Assembly: GCA_030427485.1 (NCBI GenBank)
Contig: JAUICG010000039.1
Span: 1-42,344 of the forward strand
Source: Gammaproteobacteria bacterium
GTDB taxonomy: Bacteria > Pseudomonadota > Gammaproteobacteria > Pseudomonadales > Halieaceae
Reading direction: 5' to 3'
Length of the DNA: 42,344 nt
Shown here: positions 31,813-40,962 of the stretch, piece after piece
Numbering within the stretch: position 1 is the stretch's first letter
Layout: each line of letters starts with the position of its first letter
Position numbers and translations under genes: made by a program
Notes under the pieces: model-generated
The model's input: the letters and a program-made list of their open reading frames with translations, nothing else
Databases searched by the model: none
What the model was told of the DNA's origin: nothing

Positions 31813-33018
31813 CTAGCGCGCAATGCCCCGGTCGAACAGCGCTCGCTGTTCCTCGCCGGACAGGCCGAGGATGTCGCCCAGCACGTACGCGTTGTGTTCT
31901 CCCAAACGCGGCGCGCCGTGGCTGATGCTCGCCGCCCGGTCCATCGTCCACGAGGGCCCCAGGGTGGTTTTGGACTGCCCGGCCCCGTCGCTGACCTCCT
32001 GGTAGAAGCCCCGCGCCCAGAGCAGCGGGTCCGCGACCAGGTCCAGCGAACTCTGGCTCCGGGCGGCGGCGATGCCGCATTGCTGCAGTTCGGCGGCCAG
32101 TTCGGAGGCGTCGCGCCCCGCGGTCCAGGCGGACACCAGGGCGTCCAGTTCCGCCTCATGGGCCTTGCGCGCCTCGAGGCTGCAAAACGCCGCCTGCGTC
32201 GCCAACTCCGGCTTGCCCATGGCCTGCGCCAATGCCGCCCACTGCGCGTCGCCGCCGACGGCGATGCTGATCCACTCGTCGTTCAGGCAGGGGTAGACAC
32301 CGTGGGGAGCCATCTGGGCGTGGCGATTGCCGTCGCAGCCGGTAATCGCGCCGTTCAGCGCGAAGTCCATCAGCGTGTCGCCGATCATGCTGCTCATGCA
32401 CTCCACCGCGGACACGTCCACGAACTGGCCCACACCGGTGCGCCGGCGATGCAGCAGCGCGACCAGCGCGCCGTAGGTTGCCGCCGCCCCGAAGGTGGAA
32501 TCCGCGTAGCGCACATTCATGCCCTCGGGCGAGCCGCCCTCGTACCCCACCCGCGAACTGAGGCCGCCGAGCGCCGCAAAACAGGGCGCGTAGCCGGTCT
32601 GGTAACTCAGCGGCCCCTCGGTGCCAAACATGCCCATGGAGACATAGACGATATCCGGCCTGCTCGCCTTCACCGCCTCGTAGTCCAGCCCCAGGCGTTT
32701 CACCGCGCCCGGCCGCAGGTTCTCCACCAGGATGTCGGATTTGGCCAGCAGGTCGTGGATAATCGCGATGCCCTCTTCCGTTTTCATATTGACCTGCACG
32801 CTGAGTTTTTCCGGATTCACGGACTGGAAACCCGGCGCGTTATTGATATCGGCAACGCCATAGGTGCGCGTCACATCGAGGGAACCCTCGCTCTCGATGC
32901 GGATCACCTCCGCCCCCAGGTAGGCCAGCAGTTTGCCGACGCAGGGGCCTGCCCACACCTTGGTCAGCTCGATCACGCGCACCCCCTGCAGCGGGCCCCC
33001 GCGCATCCGGCGGCTCAT
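31813..33018 (-). CDS. CaiB/BaiF family III CoA-transferase, Asp-containing subunit
   Basis: A 401-aa family III CoA-transferase: GVRVIELTKVWAGPCVGKLL, FQSVNPEKLSVQVNMKT, and NVRYADSTFGAAATYGALVA, where Asp173 aligns with the catalytic Asp of formyl-CoA and succinyl-CoA transferases. It starts with an ATGA overlap on the stop of the neighbouring CaiB-type gene. The family moves CoA between carboxylic acids. With the Asp-less partner it probably forms a heteromeric enzyme that activates a substrate without ATP. Confidence 0.93.
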   Translation of the reverse strand: MSRRMRGGPLQGVRVIELTKVWAGPCVGKLLAYLGAEVIRIESEGSLDVTRTYGVADINNAPGFQSVNPEKLSVQVNMKTEEGIAIIHDLLAKSDILVENLRPGAVKRLGLDYEAVKASRPDIVYVSMGMFGTEGPLSYQTGYAPCFAALGGLSSRVGYEGGSPEGMNVRYADSTFGAAATYGALVALLHRRRTGVGQFVDVSAVECMSSMIGDTLMDFALNGAITGCDGNRHAQMAPHGVYPCLNDEWISIAVGGDAQWAALAQAMGKPELATQAAFCSLEARKAHEAELDALVSAWTAGRDASELAAELQQCGIAAARSQSSLDLVADPLLWARGFYQEVSDGAGQSKTTLGPSWTMDRAASISHGAPRLGEHNAYVLGDILGLSGEEQRALFDRGIAR

Positions 33019-34193
33019 AGCTCACCCCCGGCAGCCGCCAGCGCGGCCTCCGTATGCTGCCCCAGCAGCGGCGCGGGCGACACGATCCGGGCCGGCGTCT
33101 CGCTGAGTGTGTAGGGCACGGTGGGATACAGCGCGCTGCCCTGCACCGGGTGCTCGACCTCGTGGAAAAACCCGCGGTACCGGTACTGCTCGCTGCACAC
33201 CAGGTCACTCGCGTTGTTCACGGCAACCAGTGTCAGCCCCAGTTGCTGGGCCGCCGCCGCCACCTCGTGCTTGTCCTGCGTCTCGAGCCAGCGCGCCAGG
33301 TAGTGCCGGCACTGGGCCACGCGCTCTGGCGTACACTCGCGCTCCAGCCAGTTCTCCGGAAAGGATGTCATCCACTCGGGGTCTCCCAGCAGTTGCCGCA
33401 GCGCCTCCCAGTGGCCGGGGGCGGACATCCAGATGTAGGCGAAGCCGTCGCGGCACGGAAAGATCCCCGCCGGCCCCTGCAGGTTGTAGGCCGTGCGCTC
33501 GGGACCAACCGGCATATCCCCGGCGACCATCTGCGCCAGCACGTAATCGGCGCGCGAGGCCAGCACCTGCAGCTGTGAAATATCGATAAAGCGGCCGAGA
33601 CCGGAGCCCTCGCGCTCGTAGAGCGCCGACGCGACGCAGATTGCCGCCTCCAGGCCGGCCTCGTAACTCGGCAGGAAGCGCCCGGCGCCCTTGAGCGGCG
33701 GCTGTTGCGGATCGTCGGTGCCCGGTGTGTGATAGCCCCAGCCGCTGCTGTGGAAAACCGTGATATCCTCGGCGTGCGAGCGCTCCGGCGGCGGTGACTG
33801 GCCGTAGGGGGTAATCGAGCACAGCACCAGGGCCGGGTATCCCGTCTCCAGCCCGGCAGGGTCCAGCCCGACCGCCTGCAACCAGCCGGCGGCGTGATCG
33901 TCGATCACCACATCCACCGAGCGCAGCAGCTTGTCGAGCTGCTGCCCGTCGGCGGCGCGGCGCACGTCCAGCGCCACTGAACATTTGTTGGTATTCAGGT
34001 AGGCGAACAGGCCGCTGCGCTCCGGGTCGTCACCGCGCGGCGCGAAAGGGCCCAGTTGCCGGGTGGGGCTGCCGCCCTCGGGATTTTCCAGCTTGATGAC
34101 TTCGGCGCCGAAATCGGCCAGCAGCTTGCCGCAGTACTCGCCGGCCACATGCTCGGACAGTTCGAGTACCCTGTATCCCGTTAAGGCGGACAT
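33015..34193 (-). CDS. CaiB/BaiF family III CoA-transferase, subunit lacking the catalytic Asp
   Basis: A 392-aa homologue: GYRVLELSEHVAGEYCGKLL, FGAEVIKLENPEGG, FAYLNTNKCSVALDV. At the position of the catalytic Asp the sequence reads FLPSYEAGLEAAICVASALY, with Ser176 in its place. A near-perfect ribosome-binding site (AGGAGGGAAT) precedes the ATG. Adjacent unequal CaiB pairs are known for benzylsuccinate CoA-transferase and relatives. The loss suggests a structural or substrate-binding subunit. Confidence 0.92.
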   Translation of the reverse strand: MSALTGYRVLELSEHVAGEYCGKLLADFGAEVIKLENPEGGSPTRQLGPFAPRGDDPERSGLFAYLNTNKCSVALDVRRAADGQQLDKLLRSVDVVIDDHAAGWLQAVGLDPAGLETGYPALVLCSITPYGQSPPPERSHAEDITVFHSSGWGYHTPGTDDPQQPPLKGAGRFLPSYEAGLEAAICVASALYEREGSGLGRFIDISQLQVLASRADYVLAQMVAGDMPVGPERTAYNLQGPAGIFPCRDGFAYIWMSAPGHWEALRQLLGDPEWMTSFPENWLERECTPERVAQCRHYLARWLETQDKHEVAAAAQQLGLTLVAVNNASDLVCSEQYRYRGFFHEVEHPVQGSALYPTVPYTLSETPARIVSPAPLLGQHTEAALAAAGGEL

Positions 34194-34242
34194 ATTCCCT
34201 CCTGCGACAACCCGTCCGGCACCATGCCACGAGCGACGCGCT

Positions 34243-36315
34243 TTAACAACGTATCAACTCGTAGTCACCGGCATCGTCCACCAGCAATTTCCAGCCGGGG
34301 TATACCACGATGGTGGTGAACGACTCCTCCACGATCACCGGCCCGGGTATCTCGTGGCCCGGCAGCAGGTCGGCGCCGAGGTAGACATCCGTCTCCCGGT
34401 AACCGCCGCCGAGATTGGCGCGCCGGGTTTTCGCTCTGGGCGCCGTTTGCGCCGCAGCGGTGAAGCCGTGGGCGACCACGGGCGACGCGGTGGTGACGGA
34501 GGTGGCCAGGCGCACGCCGGTCACTTCCGGGATTTCGTGCTCGCGAATATGCCCGTATTCCTCCATATGCTTGTCATTGAACGCCGCTATCGCCCGCTGG
34601 CCGATAGCGTCGTCGAGAAACGCCAGGTTCCCCAGGCCCTGCTCGACGCTGACAGTGAAGGTCAGCGCAAAATTCTGCCCCGGGTATCGCATATTCATCT
34701 GGTAGCGCGCGGTGATCGCGTCGACGGGGAAGTTCGCATCGTCGAAAAACTTCCCCGCGCGCCCGGCCAGTTCGAGCCACAGCGTTTTCAGCTTGTCGAC
34801 AGCCAGGCGATCGGCCGGCGCCAGGTAGGATCGCTCCTCGTCGATGCTGGGGTCCGCCACCAGCGTACCCAGCGCGGAGAATGTCGGCGAGGCCCGCGGC
34901 ACCAGCACCCTGGCAATACCCAACTCCTCGGCCTGGATCGCCGCGAACGCGGGGCCATTGCCGCCGTAGGCGAGCATGCACATCTCCCTGGGGTCGATGC
35001 CTTTACCCGCCGTGGTCCGGCGCACGCCCTGCGACATGCTGGCATTGACGACCCGCCAGCAGTCGAACGCCGCCTCCTCGGCGCTGTAGCCCATCTCGTC
35101 GCCGATGGCCTGGAACGCTTCCTCGACGCCGTCCCGGGTCAGCGCGAAACTGCCGCCGGCGAACTCCGAATCCGCGCTCAGAATCCCCAGCATCAGCAGC
35201 GCATCGGTAATGGTCGGCCGGTCGCCGCCGCGCCCGTAGCAGATCGGCCCGGGCTCCGAGCCCGCGGACGCCGGCCCCACGGCGACCTCGCCGTTGTTGA
35301 CGTGGCAAATCGAGCCGCCGCCGGCGCCCAGCGTTTCGACCTGTACCATGGGCACGCCCACCAGGTAACGGTGGTGCATATTCCAGCCGGCGAGCGCCGG
35401 GGCGCTGCCGTTCAATACCATGGAGATATCGTAGGAGGTCCCGCCCATATCCACGCACAGCAGGTTGGGATGCCCCTTCGCCACGCCGACATGGGCGGAG
35501 CCGATCACGCCACCCGCGGGCCCGGAGGCCAGCACGCGGACCGGCGAGCCCTCGATGTACTCGCAGGTCATCACCCCGCCGCTTGCCTGCATCACCATCA
35601 GCTGGTTCCTGTACCCGGCCTCCCTGACCCGTGTCACCAGCCGCTGCAGGTAGGAGGTGACGCGCGGCGCGACGTAGGCATTGACGACCGTGGTGCTGGT
35701 GCGGTCGTATTCCGGCGCGCGCGGCAGCACCTCGTGCGAGCTGGAGATCTGCACGCCCGGCATTTCCTCGGCGACTATTTCCGCCGCGCGTTTTTCATGC
35801 GCCGGATTGACGAAGGAAAAAATAAACGAGATGGCGACCGACTCGACGCCCTGCTTGTTCAGGCGCCGGCAGGCCTGGCGCACGGCTTCCTCGTCCAGTG
35901 CCTCGTGGACCGTACCGTCATGCAGTATGCGCCCCGGTACGGTGAGCCGGCGGCGCCGGGGCGTGATTTGCGCGGGCGGCCGCAGGCGGACATCCCAGAT
36001 GTCCTCCTTGTAGCCGCGCCGGTACTCCATCTCGTCGCGAAAGCCGGCCGTCGTTATCAGGCCGGTGACAGCGCCATTCATCTCGATCAGGGTATTGTCA
36101 GCGACCGTGGTGCCGTGGACGATGGCCTCGCACTGCGCCATGAAGGCCTGCAATAACAGCCCCTCTTTCTCCGCCAGTGCCTGCAGTCCGCTCATCACCC
36201 CCTCGGAGCGATCGCGGGGCGTGCTGAGGTTCTTGTACAGCACCACTTCCTCGCCCTTGAGCAGCGCGAAATCTGTGAAGGTGCCGCCGATGTCGATGCC
36301 CACACGGTAGTTCAT
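34243..36315 (-). CDS. hyuA: hydantoinase/oxoprolinase A-type subunit
   Basis: About 690 aa. MNYRVGIDIGGTFTDFALL is the N-terminal ATP-binding actin-fold signature of the HyuA/acetone-carboxylase beta/oxoprolinase family, followed by HGTTVADNTLIEMNG and SGPAGGVIGSAHVG with CVDMGGTSYDISMVL. I chose ATG 36315 (GGGAG seven bases before it) rather than an upstream Met at 36342 that would overlap hyuB. The family uses ATP to open cyclic amides or to carboxylate ketones together with HyuB. Gene name by family similarity only. Confidence 0.9.
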   Translation of the reverse strand: MNYRVGIDIGGTFTDFALLKGEEVVLYKNLSTPRDRSEGVMSGLQALAEKEGLLLQAFMAQCEAIVHGTTVADNTLIEMNGAVTGLITTAGFRDEMEYRRGYKEDIWDVRLRPPAQITPRRRRLTVPGRILHDGTVHEALDEEAVRQACRRLNKQGVESVAISFIFSFVNPAHEKRAAEIVAEEMPGVQISSSHEVLPRAPEYDRTSTTVVNAYVAPRVTSYLQRLVTRVREAGYRNQLMVMQASGGVMTCEYIEGSPVRVLASGPAGGVIGSAHVGVAKGHPNLLCVDMGGTSYDISMVLNGSAPALAGWNMHHRYLVGVPMVQVETLGAGGGSICHVNNGEVAVGPASAGSEPGPICYGRGGDRPTITDALLMLGILSADSEFAGGSFALTRDGVEEAFQAIGDEMGYSAEEAAFDCWRVVNASMSQGVRRTTAGKGIDPREMCMLAYGGNGPAFAAIQAEELGIARVLVPRASPTFSALGTLVADPSIDEERSYLAPADRLAVDKLKTLWLELAGRAGKFFDDANFPVDAITARYQMNMRYPGQNFALTFTVSVEQGLGNLAFLDDAIGQRAIAAFNDKHMEEYGHIREHEIPEVTGVRLATSVTTASPVVAHGFTAAAQTAPRAKTRRANLGGGYRETDVYLGADLLPGHEIPGPVIVEESFTTIVVYPGWKLLVDDAGDYELIRC

Positions 36316-36331
36316 GCCAATGCTCCCGATA

Positions 36332-38146
36332 TCACGCCGCACGCCCCGCCTGCATTTCCCGGCGCAGCGTCCGGGTCGCGTCCACGTCGACCGCCAGGTC
36401 GTAGTCCTCGATGCTGCCGGTCAGCACCACGCCGTACTTGTCCCGCGCCCTGGCGACGCTGACGATTTCATCCAGCACATCGTCCTTCACCGCTTCGGGG
36501 TCGCGCAGGAGAGCCGGTTCAAACCCTGCGCCGCCGCCGTGCTGGTAGGCGATCACCGCCCCCTCGGGCAGCGAGGCCTGTACCGACAGGTCGATCGCAT
36601 ACTCGTTGGGCGTGCCCACTTCAAAGCGACTGGTGTAGGGGCTGGCGTCCCCACCGCCGCAGATACCGCTCAGCGGGTGGGCGGCGGACACCATCCAGGC
36701 CATCGCCGAGGTGGGCCGCAGCACCTGTTTTACATTCAGGCTGCCCGGCTGCCCGCGCCAGCGACCGGGCCCCTCCGAATCCGTGGTCATTTCCCGGCTG
36801 ATGTTGATGATCGGGAAACGGCCCTCGGCGTCTTCCACCTGGGACAGCAGCAGGTTGCCCAGGCTCACCGGGCAGGAACCCCAGCCGTCGATGCCCTGCA
36901 CCGCCGAAGCGTCCATCGTGCGCGAATCGACGCCCTGGTCCATCCACATCTGCCCGTTCTCATCGACACCGATCACCGCATTGGGCATGCCGATCTTGTA
37001 CACCTGCGGCGCGGAGCGCTCGGGCACCACCTGGGACAGCGCGACGCACACGGCCTCGGTAATTTCACAGGCGGGGTGGAAGGAGCCCAGCGCAGCCGGT
37101 TTGTTGGGCGGCGGGTGCGCGATCGTGCCCTCGGGTATGATCATCTCCACCGCGTTGAAGAAGCCCTCGTTCTTCACGATGGTCGGGTCCATCGCCGCGA
37201 CCACCTGGGTAAGGATATAGCTGCGGCTGTTGCCGAAGGTGTTCCACACGCCGACCAGCTCAGGCCGGTCGTCGGTACCGGTCAGATCCACCGTCAGCTG
37301 GTCCCCGCGCTTGATACAGGTGACCTGCACGCGTACATCCTTCGTGCCCAGGGTGTCGTGGTCGATCAGGATGGTGGCCCCGTAGTCGCCGTCCGGCCAC
37401 TTCGCCACCTCCTCGCGCACGCGATTTTCCGTGTGGTCGATGTTGTAGTTGATCGCCGCCTTGACGGTGTCAGAGCCCCACTTGCGTATCAGTGCCTGCA
37501 GCAGTTTCACCGCGTGCTGCACCCCGCCGATCATCGCCGCGAGGTCGCCCGCGAACGAGGGAAAGCGGTTATTGCGCTCCAGCAGGTAAATGCTGTCGCG
37601 CCGGGTTTCGCCGCGATGGACCAGCTTGAGGCAGGGAATGGCCAGTCCCTCGGTGAAAATATCGGTCGCCTCCAGCGTGAACCCGCCGGGGTCCTTGCCG
37701 CCGGTATCGCCCTGGTGGGCCTGCAGGCACTGGATCATGATCAACTCGCCGCTGTCGTCGAACACCGGCGCGTAGACATTGTAGTCAGGCAGGTGGCCGC
37801 CGCCGTGGTCGGGATCATTGCCGACGAACACGTCGCCCGGTCCCCACTGGTAATCCTCGAAGTGCTCCAGCCCGTAGCGCACCGTGAGCTGGGTGATGAA
37901 GGTGAGATGCGGCGTGCCGATGGCTCCCGCCGCCAGCCGGCCGTTGGCGTCCACGATGCTGGCATTGCGCTCGTTCGACTGGTTGATGATGGCGGAAGAC
38001 GCCGCCCGCCCGAGGTAGGTCGCGGCCTCGAAACAGACCGTCTCCATGCCGCCGCGAATAATACTGGCGGTGACCGGATCGACGGCGGTCGCAGTCTGCA
38101 ACGGCGCGCGCCTGGCGGCCAGTTTTCGGTTCAGTTCATAGGACAT
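36332..38146 (-). CDS. hyuB: hydantoinase/oxoprolinase B-type subunit
   Basis: A 604-aa HyuB-family protein: DPVTASIIRGGMETVCFEAA, then HLTFITQLTVRYGLEHFEDYQ, DVFVGNDPDHGGGHLPDY, GGKDPGGFTLEATDIF and EMTTDSEGPGRWRGQPGS. It pairs with the HyuA subunit encoded 16 bp downstream. HyuAB-type complexes include N-methylhydantoinase, 5-oxoprolinase, acetone and acetophenone carboxylases; the missing gamma subunit argues against acetone carboxylase. Substrate unknown. Confidence 0.93.
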   Translation of the reverse strand: MSYELNRKLAARRAPLQTATAVDPVTASIIRGGMETVCFEAATYLGRAASSAIINQSNERNASIVDANGRLAAGAIGTPHLTFITQLTVRYGLEHFEDYQWGPGDVFVGNDPDHGGGHLPDYNVYAPVFDDSGELIMIQCLQAHQGDTGGKDPGGFTLEATDIFTEGLAIPCLKLVHRGETRRDSIYLLERNNRFPSFAGDLAAMIGGVQHAVKLLQALIRKWGSDTVKAAINYNIDHTENRVREEVAKWPDGDYGATILIDHDTLGTKDVRVQVTCIKRGDQLTVDLTGTDDRPELVGVWNTFGNSRSYILTQVVAAMDPTIVKNEGFFNAVEMIIPEGTIAHPPPNKPAALGSFHPACEITEAVCVALSQVVPERSAPQVYKIGMPNAVIGVDENGQMWMDQGVDSRTMDASAVQGIDGWGSCPVSLGNLLLSQVEDAEGRFPIINISREMTTDSEGPGRWRGQPGSLNVKQVLRPTSAMAWMVSAAHPLSGICGGGDASPYTSRFEVGTPNEYAIDLSVQASLPEGAVIAYQHGGGAGFEPALLRDPEAVKDDVLDEIVSVARARDKYGVVLTGSIEDYDLAVDVDATRTLRREMQAGRAA

Positions 38147-38288
38147 CGCGGGCCTCCCCGTACAGGGTCGAAGCTTCGGCTAGTTGCCGATGCCAACACC
38201 CGGCCACGATACAGAGATGGCGCCAGCCGCGCCCGACAATTGGTGTGAGCTTATCGACAGTAAGCGCAACAGCGGGGAATTAACCCGC

Positions 38289-39611
38289 TCAACGCGAGCG
38301 CAACAGGTCGCGCTCCACGGTGCGGCTCGATACCAGCAGCAGCGCGGCCCCGAGCGCGCCCAGCGCCAGCGCGCACAACAACGCGTAACGAATTGACTCC
38401 ACACCGAACTCCGGCGCGAAATAGTCGCTCAGCACACCGACCACCAGCGGTCCGAGGCCGGCCCCGACGATATTGGTGACGAACAGCATGATCGCGGCCG
38501 CGGTGGCGCGCATACGCAGGCGCGCCAGGTTCTGGTTGTAGGCGTACATCGCCGGCACATACACATTCAACAGTACGTAAAAGGGCGCGAAACACAGCAG
38601 CGACAGGAACTGCGAGTCCGCGAGCAGGAATGCCGCACCCAGCGGGAAGCCGGCAAGGGTTACGAGCACCGGCGCCCGCAGCCCGCGCGCGGGATTCTCC
38701 GGCGCCAGCCTGTCCACCAGGCGCCCGCCGGCGATGGTGCCGATACTGCCGCCGATACCGACGATAAGGCCCATCCAGTTGCCGATGCTGATCGGCGCCA
38801 TCTCGTGAATGCGCCCGAAGAACTCGAAGCCCCACATCAGCACCGCATACCCGGTGAGCGACAGCAGTGAGAACCCGGCCATCAGGCACAACCAGGAGCG
38901 GCTGGCGGCCAGGAACCTCAGCGTCTGCACGAAGGTCGAGGACTCCCCCTCGGCGGTGCGCTGCTCGGAATAGCCCCGCGGCGGCTCTTTCACCGTGAAC
39001 CGGACCAGCAGGGCCACCAGCAGCCCGGGCGCGCCCACCACGATAAACGCGGTACGCCAGTCGAAATACTCGCGCAGGTAGCCGCCACCGAGGTAGGCGA
39101 GCCCGGACCCCACAAACGCGCCGGCGCTGTAGATCGCCAGCGCGGTCGCGCGGCGGCTCAACGGGAAATAATCGGCAATCAGCGAATGCGCCGGCGGCGA
39201 GCCGGCGGCTTCGCCGATGCCGACAAACACCCGGGCTATCGCCAGCTGCACAAAGCTCCTGGCCAGTCCGGACGCCACGGTCATCGCGCTCCAGACGGTG
39301 AGGCCGATGGCGATGATGCTGCGGCGGTTACCGCTGTCGGCCCAACGCGCAATCGGGATACCGGCGACCGTGTACAGCAGCGCAAACGCGAAGCCCACCA
39401 GCAGGCCCATCGCGGTATCGGAGGCGCCAAACTCCTGCTTGATCGGCCCGATAAAAACGGACATCACCTGGCGGTCGATAAAATTGAACACGTACACCAC
39501 GAACAGTACGCCCAGTACATAGTTCGCGTAGCCTGGTGACAGGATTACGGGATTCTCTTCTGTAACTTCGCCAAGCGGCTTTTGTGGGGATACTTTTCCA
39601 TTGCTATTCAT
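38289..39611 (-). CDS. MFS transporter, Spinster-like
   Basis: About 440 aa with twelve predicted membrane segments. VLFVVYVFNFIDRQVMSVF opens helix 1, and GIPIARWADSGNRRS is the A-type loop motif after helix 2. I chose the ATG at 39611 because AGGAACG lies nine bases before it; the upstream in-frame Met codons at 39653 and 39626 lack this. It probably imports the substrate handled by the HyuAB/CaiB proteins encoded downstream. Its own promoter is described separately; the TetR regulator is divergent. Confidence 0.92.
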   Translation of the reverse strand: MNSNGKVSPQKPLGEVTEENPVILSPGYANYVLGVLFVVYVFNFIDRQVMSVFIGPIKQEFGASDTAMGLLVGFAFALLYTVAGIPIARWADSGNRRSIIAIGLTVWSAMTVASGLARSFVQLAIARVFVGIGEAAGSPPAHSLIADYFPLSRRATALAIYSAGAFVGSGLAYLGGGYLREYFDWRTAFIVVGAPGLLVALLVRFTVKEPPRGYSEQRTAEGESSTFVQTLRFLAASRSWLCLMAGFSLLSLTGYAVLMWGFEFFGRIHEMAPISIGNWMGLIVGIGGSIGTIAGGRLVDRLAPENPARGLRAPVLVTLAGFPLGAAFLLADSQFLSLLCFAPFYVLLNVYVPAMYAYNQNLARLRMRATAAAIMLFVTNIVGAGLGPLVVGVLSDYFAPEFGVESIRYALLCALALGALGAALLLVSSRTVERDLLRSR

Positions 39612-39656
39612 ATTATTCGTTCCTGCCATCTGACGGGAAAAGGTGCAAAACACATC

Positions 39657-39697
39657 CAGTGTTACACTGTATAGCGAGAACCTCCAGAATGCTTCAA
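39657..39697 (-). promoter_or_regulatory. putative promoter and operator for the MFS/hyu operon
   Basis: On the minus strand TTGAAG (39697-39692), an 18-bp spacer and TATACA (39673-39668) form a sigma70-like promoter. The -10 overlaps the inverted repeat CAGTGT-T-ACACTG (39657-39669), a natural repressor site position. The start codon is 46 bp further on. Confidence 0.55.
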
Positions 39698-39745
39698 TCT
39701 GAAAACCCCTGTGTCTCCCACTGGACGTTTAAACCCCACCAGTTT

Positions 39746-39753
39746 CCAATTGG
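39746..39753. promoter_or_regulatory. CCAATTGG element shared with the P450 promoter region
   Basis: TCCAATTGGGCC here and TCCAATTGGTCC at 40875-40886 match at all but one of 12 bases. They lie on either side of the tetR gene, one in each intergenic region. A shared regulator, perhaps TetR, is suggested but short matches can be chance. Confidence 0.4.
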
Positions 39754-39876
39754 GCCATTAAAACCAAGTTCCGGGTGCCAATTCCGCTGAAGGGAGATTC
39801 TCCTCAAACTCAGGGACCCTCTTACTCACTGATGTACCTTCGGGAAACTCTCGGCGCTTCGACTTTACCTGCCCTG

Positions 39877-39885
39877 TATGGTCTA
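39877..39885. promoter_or_regulatory. half-site TATGGTCTA upstream of the TetR gene
   Basis: TATGGTCTA repeats the right half of the perfect palindrome TAGACCATATGGTCTA at 40851. It overlaps a possible -10 (TCTAAT, with TCGACT 17 bp upstream) of the tetR-type gene, which would suit autoregulation. Only a half-site is present, so confidence is low. Confidence 0.35.
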
Positions 39886-39943
39886 ATTCCTTGTCAGACT
39901 GCTGGTTTTATTCAGCTTTTACCCAACGCCCAGGATTACTATC

Positions 39944-40591
39944 ATGCCATCTCCTGCCAAGTCGAAGCGAAAAAAGCGTTACGTAGAACGCCCGGATGTT
40001 CGCGTAAAACTGCTTGATGCGGCCGAAACGGTAGTTCGAGAAGAAGGCTACGCCGCCGCAACTGTCCGCCGCATTGCCAGTCGTGCTGGCATGACTCACC
40101 AGGCAGTTTTTTACTATTTTGGCTCACAGGACGAGATGCTACTTGCATTGCTGCGCCGTTCCTCTGACTCCTACTCCCAGCGCCTGACAGAGGCCCTGAG
40201 TTCAGAGAATCCACTGCGCAGCTTGTGGAACCTTGTCATTGATGAGGACTCCACCAGAATTGGTTTGGAATTCATGGCCTTTGCCAACCACAACGAGTCC
40301 ATCAGGGTGGAGATCGCGAACAATGCCAGGAAAATACGCGCGCTCGAAGCTGAGGCCATCCGCAAACATTTATCCGATAGAGGCATCGAGCCGCGGCTCT
40401 CTCCGGAATTAGTCTCGATTCTGACAAACGCGCTTGCGAGACTATTGGTACAGGAGGCAACTCTGGGCATTCTCGACGGCCATGAGGAAGCAGAAGCGCT
40501 GGTCGATGAATCCCTGCGGACGTTCGAAGCCTGGGGTGAAACCAACCCTGACGTCAAACCCATCGTCGACGCATTGAGTGTGCCTGACTGA
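39944..40591 (+). CDS. TetR-family transcriptional regulator
   Basis: A 215-aa regulator. The N-terminus is basic (KSKRKKRYVERPDVRVK), then the TetR helix-turn-helix DAAETVVREEGYAAATVRR, RIASRAGMTHQAVFYYFGSQ. The C-terminal domain is a helical ligand-binding region without recognisable family motif. AGGA lies before the ATG. It is divergent from the MFS/hyu operon and upstream of a P450 gene; the shared palindromes make both plausible targets. Confidence 0.93.
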   Translation: MPSPAKSKRKKRYVERPDVRVKLLDAAETVVREEGYAAATVRRIASRAGMTHQAVFYYFGSQDEMLLALLRRSSDSYSQRLTEALSSENPLRSLWNLVIDEDSTRIGLEFMAFANHNESIRVEIANNARKIRALEAEAIRKHLSDRGIEPRLSPELVSILTNALARLLVQEATLGILDGHEEAEALVDESLRTFEAWGETNPDVKPIVDALSVPD

Positions 40592-40962
40592 AGAGCCTTC
40601 TCTGGTGGCTCGCGCGATTCGCCCTTGAATGTCTCTCTACCTCACCCAGCGGACAGTGGATACCACGATTTCCGCAAGATCAGCTTGTCCTGGTCCGGGC
40701 GCCCGCTGCAGTTCCACCACAAGGTTGCCACTCCGCTCAACGACTGCTCCAGGGATAGTTGTCTATCGGTCGATCAATACCGTTCGACCTGCGTAAAAAT
40801 ACCCCGATAGGCCCTCGGATCAGCATCAGAGGCTAATATTGTCACATTATTAGACCATATGGTCTATTTTTTTATCCAATTGGTCCGATTTTCGTTGACC
40901 CGCTGCTGCCCCCGCTGTAATGTTGCCCTTGAATTCACCAATGACAACTACGGGTTCCCGGT
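40592..40962 (+). promoter_or_regulatory. regulatory region upstream of the P450 gene
   Basis: About 370 bp without a gene. TTGACC (40895-40900), a 17-bp spacer and TAATGT (40918-40923) make a near-consensus sigma70 promoter about 40 bp before the start codon. Upstream lie the perfect 16-bp palindrome TAGACCATATGGTCTA (40851-40866) and TCCAATTGGTCC (40875-40886). Both are likely operators, placed upstream of the -35 box as for activation or for DNA looping. The rest (40592-40840) shows nothing recognisable. Confidence 0.7.
40851..40866. promoter_or_regulatory. perfect 16-bp palindrome, candidate TetR operator
   Basis: TAGACCATATGGTCTA equals its own reverse complement. The length and lack of a spacer match typical TetR-family operators. 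It lies 28 bp upstream of the P450 promoter -35, and a half-copy lies at the -10 of the tetR gene. Confidence 0.6.

Noticed and set aside
40592..40640. GAGCC/GGCTC hairpin after the TetR gene as a terminator
   Set aside because: Five-base stem, no T-run; too weak to call.
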